A DNA stretch of 64,000 nucleotides from Imperialibacter roseus (GTDB lineage: Bacteria; Bacteroidota; Bacteroidia; Cytophagales; Cyclobacteriaceae), in NCBI RefSeq assembly GCF_032999765.1, contig NZ_CP136051.1:1464417-1528416 (forward strand), in the 5' to 3' direction. The notes below the pieces were generated by a model, which worked only from the letters and a program-made list of their open reading frames with translations, had not been told where the DNA came from and did no database searches. How positions within the stretch are numbered: position 1 is the first letter of the stretch; each line of letters opens with the position of its first letter. The translations under genes were made by a program, and so were the position numbers. Shown piece by piece: positions 57,494 to 64,000 of the stretch.

Positions 57494-60121
57494 CTACTCG
57501 CTCCTTAATGTTCTGGCCGGATTTGTCTTCAGCGACTTTAGTGCATAGCTGCCCAGCACCACCCAGGAAGTAACCATCACGATGCCAGCCGCCAGCAAGT
57601 AGGCGAATGGCCCAAGGTTGATTCGGAAGGCGAATCCCTCAAGCCAGTCGTTCATTACATAGTAGTTGAGGGGCACCGCAATGAGCAAACTTGCGAGGAA
57701 TAGAAGTGTTGTTTGTTTTAGGAGGATCATGAGTAATTGTTGTACAGAAGCGCCTAATACTTTTCTGATGGCCATTTCTTTCATCCGCTGTGCCACAGTG
57801 AAGCTTGCCAGACCAAGAATACCCAGCACGGCCACCAGGATGGCCATAAAAGTAGCATAGAGTGTCATCGAGCCTATGCGTTCTTCTGTCTCGTAGAGGT
57901 TTTGGAACTGCTGATCGACAAAAGTGTAGTCAATCGGGTGATTGGCGTCAAAGCCTTTCCAGGCGCTCTCAATTTGAGCCATGGTTTCGCTAAGACCGGC
58001 CGCATTGAGGCGTACCAGCAGCATGTTGTAGCGGTTGCTGTTTCTGCCCCGGAAAACGTGGATGACAGGCTCGACTGCATTGGCCAATGACCTGAAGTTG
58101 AAATCTTTTACTACGCCAATCACCTCAAATCCTTCGTCAGAGTCGGGGAACATGAGCTTATGGCCTTCTACCGAAGCCCAGCCCAGCTGTTTCATAGCCG
58201 CCTGGTTGATGACCGACTTGCGTTGGTCGGAGCGCATGTCGATGTCAAAATCTCTGCCTTGCACAAAGTCAATGTCCATGGTGGCGAAATACTTGTCGTC
58301 GACACTCACAAACCGCCAGTCGAGGGGAGCCCTGTCTCTGGCATCTTCCGATTGCACCAATACAAAACTCCCGCTGTACCTGCCTGGTGCGGAGTTGGAA
58401 GCACTCACCGATTTCACGCCAGGCACTGCTTCGAGCGAATTCCGGAAAGCGGCCCATCGCTGTTCGTTTTCTTCACCTTCACCTGACCGTGCATTGATGA
58501 TCAGTACATTGTCGGGATCGAAATTCATGTCTGCCGTCTTCATGAAGTTGATTTGCTGATACATGATCAGTACAGCGCTGACAAGCATCACGGCAATTGC
58601 GAATTGGCAGGTGACAAGAATATTTTTTGGGTCAAAGCCGCTCCTCTTTAGAGAGGTGCTGCCGTGCATCACTTCTCCGGCCTTCAACTTGGAAAGGGTG
58701 AGCGTAGGATAAATGCCGGCTACCAATCCCAGGCCGATAATGCCTGCCAGGAGGCTGACCAAGGGCATGGGCTCAAACAGAAATGCGAGTGACATTTGCT
58801 GTCCAAAAAGGTCAATGAAGTAGGGTAGCAGAATAAAAGCCAATGCTATGCCCAGGATACTACCGACGGCAAAAAGAAACGTAGTTTCTCCGGTAAACTG
58901 GAGAACCAGGTCTTTGCCCCCGGCGCCAAACGTTTTGCGCACTGCTACCTCTTTGAACCTGCCAAGCGACTGGGCAGCGTTGAGATTCGCAAAGTTGAAA
59001 AAGGCAATCAGCAGTAGCCCGAAAGAGATATATTCCAGAAAATAGCCGTACTGCTGCTGTCCCGTGTTGAAGTCGTAATAGTCGGCCAGAGGCATCAGCT
59101 CCAGGGTACCCCGCTCAGAGGGGGTGACAAATTTCTCCACTAGTTGGGGGAATTGTGTCTTCAGGGTAGCTGGGTCTTTTCCGTTTTCCAGCTGAAGGAA
59201 GCTGAGAACAAACGACGATACCCACCCGTAATCTCCGTCTGCAATCCACTGCTGCCGTCTCGACTCCATGTTTACCAGCATGTTGAAGTTGAAGCTGGAG
59301 TTGAAGGGGAATTCTCCAAAAACGCCCGTTACCTCATAACTTACTGGTGTAGCAAGCTGCAGCTCTATAGTTTTACCGATCGGGTCGGCATCACCAAAGA
59401 GTCGTTCCGCCATGTTTTGACTTATTACGACCGATCTTGGGTTGGCGAAAACCTGTGCCTTATGCCCACGCACCAAAGGAAAAGAAAACATTTTGAACAT
59501 GCCTTGCTCGCCGAAGGCCATTCTTTCGCTGAAATCCTGCCCATTGTACCTGATTGTCGTTTGCCCACCAAAAATAATTCGTGAGATGTTTTTGACGCCG
59601 GGAATAGCTTTTTGTACTTCTTCGGCCAGGGGTGGCCATGTATCGCTCACGTCAATTTGCCCTCCTTCAGGCGTGGGCCTGGTACGATACAAAAAGTAAA
59701 TGTCGTCAGCATTTTCGTGAAACTGGTCATAGGTGATGATGTCGTAAGCATAAACACCCAGCAGCAGGCTTACAGCCACACCCAGGGTAAGACCGAGCAC
59801 ATTGATGGAAGCAATGAACTTTCTGTGTCGGATGTTGCGCAGCGCAATGAGGAAATAACTGCCCAGCAGTGGCCAGTAGGAGCCGTTGTACCTGAATTGT
59901 ACTGAATGCTCTTCTTCGTTGATGTCGGCAGGAGTGCCCAGCTCTTCAATGGCTTTTTTGCAGGCGTCTTCTGCAGAGCAGCCCTGCGTTTGCAGTCGCT
60001 CAATACTTTGTCGCAGGTGATCTTCCAATTCGGCGATCACGCCATCTTCCAGGTTCTTTTGCTTTCTGAGTTGTTGGCGCCATTGAATGATGTGGCGTTC
60101 GATGAGTTGTTGATTATCCAT
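57494..60121 (-). CDS. MacB/FtsX-type permease with N-terminal permease-prefix domain
   Basis: The start at 60121 (MDNQQLIERHIIQWRQQL) is chosen because it opens a conserved helical prefix (about residues 1-75, VIAELEDHLRQSIERLQTQG) typical of PadR-linked permeases; the longer frame is only overlap with PadR. The 875-aa product then has the double MacB_PCD/FtsX layout with RFKEVAVRKTFGAGGKD and RMKEMAIRKVLGASVQQ. Its ATG overlaps the padR stop by 8 nt, so regulator and permease are made together. No ATPase gene is adjacent. Transport substrate unknown. Confidence 0.93.
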   Translation of the reverse strand: MDNQQLIERHIIQWRQQLRKQKNLEDGVIAELEDHLRQSIERLQTQGCSAEDACKKAIEELGTPADINEEEHSVQFRYNGSYWPLLGSYFLIALRNIRHRKFIASINVLGLTLGVAVSLLLGVYAYDIITYDQFHENADDIYFLYRTRPTPEGGQIDVSDTWPPLAEEVQKAIPGVKNISRIIFGGQTTIRYNGQDFSERMAFGEQGMFKMFSFPLVRGHKAQVFANPRSVVISQNMAERLFGDADPIGKTIELQLATPVSYEVTGVFGEFPFNSSFNFNMLVNMESRRQQWIADGDYGWVSSFVLSFLQLENGKDPATLKTQFPQLVEKFVTPSERGTLELMPLADYYDFNTGQQQYGYFLEYISFGLLLIAFFNFANLNAAQSLGRFKEVAVRKTFGAGGKDLVLQFTGETTFLFAVGSILGIALAFILLPYFIDLFGQQMSLAFLFEPMPLVSLLAGIIGLGLVAGIYPTLTLSKLKAGEVMHGSTSLKRSGFDPKNILVTCQFAIAVMLVSAVLIMYQQINFMKTADMNFDPDNVLIINARSGEGEENEQRWAAFRNSLEAVPGVKSVSASNSAPGRYSGSFVLVQSEDARDRAPLDWRFVSVDDKYFATMDIDFVQGRDFDIDMRSDQRKSVINQAAMKQLGWASVEGHKLMFPDSDEGFEVIGVVKDFNFRSLANAVEPVIHVFRGRNSNRYNMLLVRLNAAGLSETMAQIESAWKGFDANHPIDYTFVDQQFQNLYETEERIGSMTLYATFMAILVAVLGILGLASFTVAQRMKEMAIRKVLGASVQQLLMILLKQTTLLFLASLLIAVPLNYYVMNDWLEGFAFRINLGPFAYLLAAGIVMVTSWVVLGSYALKSLKTNPARTLRSE

Positions 60122-60461
60122 GTGAAGTTTTTGAGTTGAGTGACCAAAGCTTCTGGAGTACATGGTGCATAGCCAGCCAGTGTTCCTGTTCCTGATGAAT
60201 GGCCGCCTTGCCAAGCTCAGTAATGGCGTAGTACTTGCGGTGACGTCCATTGTCCGACTGGTTCCACTGCGAGGTGACCAGCCCCTCTTTCTCCAGCCTG
60301 TGGAGAACAGGGTACAGCATGCCGTCGGCCCATTCCAGTTGTCCGCCCGAGAGGGTTTTGATTTGTTGGATAATGTCATACCCGTAGTTGGGACCCTGCT
60401 GTAGGATACCGAGGATGAGAGGTTTGGAGGAAGCAGCAATCAATGATTTGGAAAAATCCAT
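60114..60461 (-). CDS. PadR-family transcriptional regulator
   Basis: The 115-aa protein is a short PadR winged-helix regulator: KPLILGILQQGPNYGYDIIQ (about residues 14-33), GMLYPVLHRLEKEGLVTSQW and RHRKYYAITELGKAAIHQEQ. PadR proteins usually repress their own operon and release on binding small molecules. The start ATG is at 60461. The gene overlaps the permease downstream by 8 nt, so it most likely controls that permease in response to envelope stress or a toxic compound. Confidence 0.94.
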   Translation of the reverse strand: MDFSKSLIAASSKPLILGILQQGPNYGYDIIQQIKTLSGGQLEWADGMLYPVLHRLEKEGLVTSQWNQSDNGRHRKYYAITELGKAAIHQEQEHWLAMHHVLQKLWSLNSKTSHG

Positions 60462-60605
60462 ATACTTAAGAAGTCTTTATACATAGATAATCAATGTATA
60501 ACGAAAACGCAAATCAGACCTGGTGAAAAAGTCCGTTAGCAGCTACTTCATGAATGGCTTGATTAGTAACTGGCTGGTAGTGGGGAGTGCCTGCACGAGA
60601 ACGGG

Positions 60606-62900
60606 TTAGGCGATGGTCCAGGCACTGAGCGCCTCATCAATCGCCTGTAGCAGCTCATCTGCATTTATCTGCGTGAAGCACATGGGTGGCTTGATCTTTA
60701 GTGTATTGTCGAAAGGCCCGTCGGTGCCAATGAGGATGTTCTGCTCCTTGAGTTTGTTTTTCACAAAAGCCGCCAGTTCGGTGAAGGGTTCTTTTTTAGT
60801 TTTGTCTTTCACCAATTCCAGCCCCAGAAACAGGCCCTGCCCCCGGGCATTGCCTGCCCATTCGTATTTCTTGGTCAGGTTCTCAAAGCCGTTGAGGAGA
60901 TAGGTGCCCAGTTTTTGTGCATGTTCAGGCAGTTGTTCTTCTTCCAGCACGTCGAGCACAGCATGGGCTATGGCGCACGACACTGGGTTGCCACCGAAGG
61001 AACTGAAGAACTCCATTCCTGTTTCGAAGGATGCAGCGATTTCCTCAGTCGTAACAACAGCCCCCATCGGGTGGCCATTGGCAATGGGCTTGCCAAGGAT
61101 CACAATGTCGGGAACCACTTCCTGCATTTCGAAACCCCAGAAATAAGTACCGAGTCGGCCAAAGCCAGTTTGCACCTCATCGTTGATGCATACACCTCCA
61201 TTGGCCCGCATATAGGTGTACACTTCTTTCAGGTAGCCTTTGGCCAGCGGCACTTGTCCACCGCAGCCAACGATAGGTTCAGAAATAAAAGTGCCGATGT
61301 CGAGGTTACTTGCTTTTATTCTGGCGATCAAATCGGCAGCATATTGCTTGCCTGCCGTACCGTCGTTCTGGGTGTACTGGCCTTTGTAGGTGTCGGGAAG
61401 GGTTGCTTCCAGAATGTGCTCTGCTTTGCCCTGGCCGCCTTTGCGGTTGTATTTATAATGACTGATGTCGATCACCTGCCGGGTGTTGCCATGGTAGCCG
61501 TGCTCCATTACCACAATGCCCTTTTTGCGGGAGTGCGTTTGGGCCAGCCGCAGGGCCAGGTCGCTGGCTGCACTGCCGGAATTAACAAAAAAGACTTTGG
61601 ATAGCTTAGCCGGAAACTTGCTCAGCAGCTTCTCTGCATAGTTGTTGTACACCTCGCTCAGGTAGCGGGTATTGGTGTTGAGCCGGGCCATTTGTTGCTG
61701 ACCAGCCTGCACCACTCTGGGGTGGCAGTGCCCTACGTGCGGAATATTGTTATAAGCATCGAGGTAGGTGTTGCCCAGGTCGTCGTGCATGTACTGAAAG
61801 GCGGCACTCACCATGTGGACGGGCTTGTCGAAGCTGATGGACAATGCCTTACTAGCTACTTTAAGCCTTTTGCTCAGCAGCTCATTGGTGTTGTCGGTAA
61901 TAGTCGGAGGCAAGCCAATAGCTGTGCGAAACTCGTGACTGACCCGTCTGGGATTCATTCGAACCCATTTTTCCAGCAGCTCCCAGGCTGGTTTTTCGCT
62001 AATAGTAATGTAGTCGCTGTCGGGCTTCAGGGTTTTTGTGAAAGCCGATTTGCTCACACTCACCGCCAGGCGGGTGCCGATGAGGTAAAACAGCAGATCA
62101 ATTTCTTTCTCATCCAAGGGCAGCACCTCATGGTAGCCGGTCAGCACCGGGATGGCCCATTCCAGCGGTTCTTCTTTCTCAAACATCACGTAGGTAAGCG
62201 CTATGGCCAGCTCGTTGACGAGAGGACTGTAGCACATGTCGCCAAAGTCGATCAGGCCAGTGACTTTGTCGCCATTCACCAGCAGGTTCCAATCGTTGGC
62301 GTCTCCGTGGAGGATTGTTTTCGGAAGTTTTAGCAGCAAGGGGTCGGCGACTTCTTTTTGTTGCATGAAAAAGTACTCAACCCATTTGCGTTTTTTTGAA
62401 TCTTCGATGTGGGAGACATGCTGAAGGTTGCGTACGTATAGTTTCAAATCCCAATCGAAGTCTTTGGCGGCAACGGCTGAGTAGTATTGCCCTGTTAGGG
62501 CTTTGTCCATTTTGCCAAGAAGTTGGCCCAATGAGTAATGGAGGGCAGTGCTTGGGGTTGACTCGGCAAAGAAGGATCCTTCAAGAAAGGTGAGCAGACG
62601 CAGGAAGATGGTTTCACCTCCGTTGGTTTGGATGATGGTGACTAGCTCCTGCCGGACATTGGCGATGGGGTTGGAGAAGTAGCCCGGCAGCTTGTTGTTG
62701 AGCAGCAATAGAATTTTATTCTCGGCTTCCAGCAGTTCTTCAAGGCCAGGCTCGTCCTGATAAATTTTGAGTAGGAAGGTGCCCTTGTCTGTTATGACTT
62801 TGAAGTTGGTGCTGTCGTAGCCTTCGAGGCTTTTGAAGTTGGTGCAGGCGAGGTGGTAGTGTTCCTTGATCAATAAAAGAACGTCAAACTTATCGGTCAT
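60606..62900 (-). CDS. Fused APH-type kinase and class III PLP aminotransferase/phospho-lyase
   Basis: The 764-aa protein has two enzymes in one chain. The N-terminal part (about residues 1-330) is an APH/homoserine-kinase-II-like phosphotransferase with [20 protein letters not shown] and [17 protein letters not shown]. The C-terminal part (about 340-764) is a class III aminotransferase with [30 protein letters not shown], the PLP-Lys motif [15 protein letters not shown] and [14 protein letters not shown]. The latter resembles ethanolamine-phosphate or 5-phosphohydroxylysine phospho-lyases (AGXT2L1/2). Kinase plus lyase would phosphorylate and then deaminate an amino alcohol such as hydroxylysine. 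Similar bacterial fusions often carry an M23 peptidase domain in between, absent here. Confidence 0.9.
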   Translation of the reverse strand: MTDKFDVLLLIKEHYHLACTNFKSLEGYDSTNFKVITDKGTFLLKIYQDEPGLEELLEAENKILLLLNNKLPGYFSNPIANVRQELVTIIQTNGGETIFLRLLTFLEGSFFAESTPSTALHYSLGQLLGKMDKALTGQYYSAVAAKDFDWDLKLYVRNLQHVSHIEDSKKRKWVEYFFMQQKEVADPLLLKLPKTILHGDANDWNLLVNGDKVTGLIDFGDMCYSPLVNELAIALTYVMFEKEEPLEWAIPVLTGYHEVLPLDEKEIDLLFYLIGTRLAVSVSKSAFTKTLKPDSDYITISEKPAWELLEKWVRMNPRRVSHEFRTAIGLPPTITDNTNELLSKRLKVASKALSISFDKPVHMVSAAFQYMHDDLGNTYLDAYNNIPHVGHCHPRVVQAGQQQMARLNTNTRYLSEVYNNYAEKLLSKFPAKLSKVFFVNSGSAASDLALRLAQTHSRKKGIVVMEHGYHGNTRQVIDISHYKYNRKGGQGKAEHILEATLPDTYKGQYTQNDGTAGKQYAADLIARIKASNLDIGTFISEPIVGCGGQVPLAKGYLKEVYTYMRANGGVCINDEVQTGFGRLGTYFWGFEMQEVVPDIVILGKPIANGHPMGAVVTTEEIAASFETGMEFFSSFGGNPVSCAIAHAVLDVLEEEQLPEHAQKLGTYLLNGFENLTKKYEWAGNARGQGLFLGLELVKDKTKKEPFTELAAFVKNKLKEQNILIGTDGPFDNTLKIKPPMCFTQINADELLQAIDEALSAWTIA

Positions 62901-63113
62901 CAGGTATGATTTGTGCTTTTGTCCTCAAGCCGGACGGGCTGTTACTTTTCCTAGGATGAAAAGTAACCAAAAATCATCGAAAAATTAACGCACGGGCCAT
63001 TTGTCCCGCACCCCTCCACCATTTTTCTCCCGCCCGCCGTGTCGGGGGCAATTAAGATCGAGAGCTTTATTTGGGAGGAGGCTTCACCTTTTTAGATTTA
63101 GAGATTTGGGGGT

Positions 63114-63153
63114 ATTTGTCGTGCCCACAGCCGTAGCTGGTGGCACGACAAAT
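63114..63153 (-). terminator. Terminator hairpin after esterase gene
   Basis: atttgtcgtgcc (63114-63125) pairs perfectly with ggcacgacaaat (63142-63153), and cacagc/gctggtg extends the stem inward with one bulge. It begins 12 nt after the stop codon of the BD-FAE-like gene on the minus strand. Confidence 0.85.
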
Positions 63154-63165
63154 TTAGTAAATGGC

Positions 63166-64000
63166 CTAGTCAATCACCTGATGTACCTTCAGCCAGTCGG
63201 CCAGCCTATCGGCCCAGGAATTGAATACTTCGTTTTTAGTGTTCACCATCCCTAACCCGTGAGCGCCTTTTTCATAAATATGCATTTCGGCAGGCACTCC
63301 TGCTTTCTTCAGGGCCAGGTAGAAGTAAAGGCTGTTTTCTACGGGCACGGCCGAGTCTTCGGTTGTGTGTACCAGAAAAGTAGGCGGAGTGAGGTTGGTT
63401 ACCTGTTTTTCGTTCGACATCAAGGTTTGCTCTGCCTTGTTGGGCGTGTCGCCCAGCAGGTTGAACATAGAGCCCCGGTGAGTGAAGCTATCGTCCATAT
63501 TGATTACCGGATAGCCGAGCACCATGTAGTTCGGTCTGGAACTGACTTTTTCGACAGGGTCTTTGCTGCTTTTGTCACCATCAGTGAAATGTGTGCCAAG
63601 ACTGGACGCCAGGTGCCCACCGGCGGAGAAGCCCATGATACCTACCTTGTTGGGGTCGAGCCCCCACTTACCAGCATTGGCTCTTACCGTTCTTAGTGCT
63701 CTTTCTGCATCCATCAGGGGCACCGGGTGGGTGTAGCCACTTTTGTGAAAACCCAGGCGGTAGTAGAGCACATAGGCAGTTACGCCACGGTCGTTGTACC
63801 ATTTGGCCACCTGCTTGCCTTCGTGGTCGTCGGCCAGATGCCCGTAGCCGCCGCCGGGGCAGATAACAACTGCGGATTTCTGTGCGTTTTTGGTAGCAGG
63901 ATTGTAAGCCATCATGTAGGGCTGATCGGCATCTTCTTTGCTTTTGGCCATGGGGGCACCGTCAGGCCAGAGGTATATTTTTTCCTGAGCGAAGCTGTTC
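63166..64000 (-). CDS. Secreted alpha/beta hydrolase (BD-FAE/lipase-like), N-terminus cut by window
   Basis: The frame runs through the window edge; the first residues seen are NSFAQEKIYLWPDGAPMAKS, so the signal peptide (ending near SFAQ) is cut and the ATG within the window is not the real start. The domain has VVICPGGGYGHLADDHEGKQ (oxyanion hole), the nucleophile elbow VGIMGFSAGGHLASSLG and a His in YEKGAHGLGM. This matches the bifunctional deacetylase/feruloyl-esterase (BD-FAE) group that trims acetyl and feruloyl groups from plant xylan. It ends with a strong terminator. Confidence 0.9.
   Translation of the reverse strand, partial: NSFAQEKIYLWPDGAPMAKSKEDADQPYMMAYNPATKNAQKSAVVICPGGGYGHLADDHEGKQVAKWYNDRGVTAYVLYYRLGFHKSGYTHPVPLMDAERALRTVRANAGKWGLDPNKVGIMGFSAGGHLASSLGTHFTDGDKSSKDPVEKVSSRPNYMVLGYPVINMDDSFTHRGSMFNLLGDTPNKAEQTLMSNEKQVTNLTPPTFLVHTTEDSAVPVENSLYFYLALKKAGVPAEMHIYEKGAHGLGMVNTKNEVFNSWADRLADWLKVHQVID

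Noticed and set aside
60915-61604. 229-aa open frame on the plus strand
   Set aside because: It is antisense to the PLP-lyase domain of the fused enzyme and has no family signature.
63001-63255. 84-aa open frame upstream of the esterase end
   Set aside because: It runs through the terminator hairpin at 63114-63153 and into the esterase gene on the other strand; composition is not protein-like.

Overview
The window looks like chromosomal DNA from a free-living, probably marine or soil member of the Bacteroidota, most likely order Cytophagales. Supporting this are a SusC/SusD outer-membrane pair with an adjacent Bacteroidetes-type ECF sigma factor, lipoproteins with short post-Cys linkers, several long MacB/FtsX-type permeases with no ATPase gene beside them, DUF1573 and carboxypeptidase-regulatory-like domains, and Tat-signal Gfo/Idh/MocA oxidoreductases. 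This placement is inferred from gene content; no rRNA or other phylogenetic marker was used. I found no tRNA, rRNA, CRISPR array or phage module.

Layout. 0-1.5 kb: a WYL-domain regulator followed by two SRPBCC (AHSA1-like) proteins, the last cut by the window edge. 1.6-6.3 kb: glucose-6-phosphate isomerase, a Tat-exported HisC-like aminotransferase and an exported M20D amidohydrolase. 6.3-9.7 kb: a 571-bp gene-free stretch with a degenerate 23-nt periodic array, a YtxH-like protein and an 823-aa permease. 9.9-14.6 kb: an ECF42-type sigma factor with its DGPF/YCII partner, then a compact five-gene operon (aldo/keto reductase, Gfo/Idh oxidoreductase, DUF4177, zinc-ribbon/alpha-CTD-like protein, cupin). 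14.7-21 kb: a second permease, a CarboxypepD-regulatory-like protein, a CaCA antiporter and a phosphohexomutase. 21-27.7 kb: a conserved acidic protein, an esterase, a rhodanese/thioredoxin sulfur-redox operon, tryptophanyl-tRNA synthetase, a DUF1573 protein and a luciferase-like monooxygenase.

27.7-47.4 kb is the catabolic heart of the window. It holds a hexuronate cluster (MFS transporter, glucuronate isomerase UxaC, an SDR probably acting as fructuronate reductase, a DUF6807 protein) and a divergent Gfo/Idh gene. These are followed by an FKBP isomerase, a DUF255 protein tightly coupled to an ASPIC/VCBS lipoprotein, SusD, SusC, an ECF sigma factor and a divergent LacI regulator with a palindromic operator candidate. 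Together they suggest uptake of a uronate-containing glycan and conversion of the released hexuronate to mannonate; mannonate dehydratase and the KDG enzymes are not in the window.

47.4-64 kb: a mercaptopyruvate-type sulfurtransferase, an unrecognised six-TM protein, a GH106-like glycosidase and a TPR-like lipoprotein. Next comes an IS110-family element whose transposase is split by a -1 shift at an A9 run and is preceded by a structured noncoding leader that could hold its bridge RNA. The end of the window has a BIG2 lipoprotein, a PadR-regulated permease, a fused kinase/PLP-lyase and a truncated BD-FAE-like esterase.
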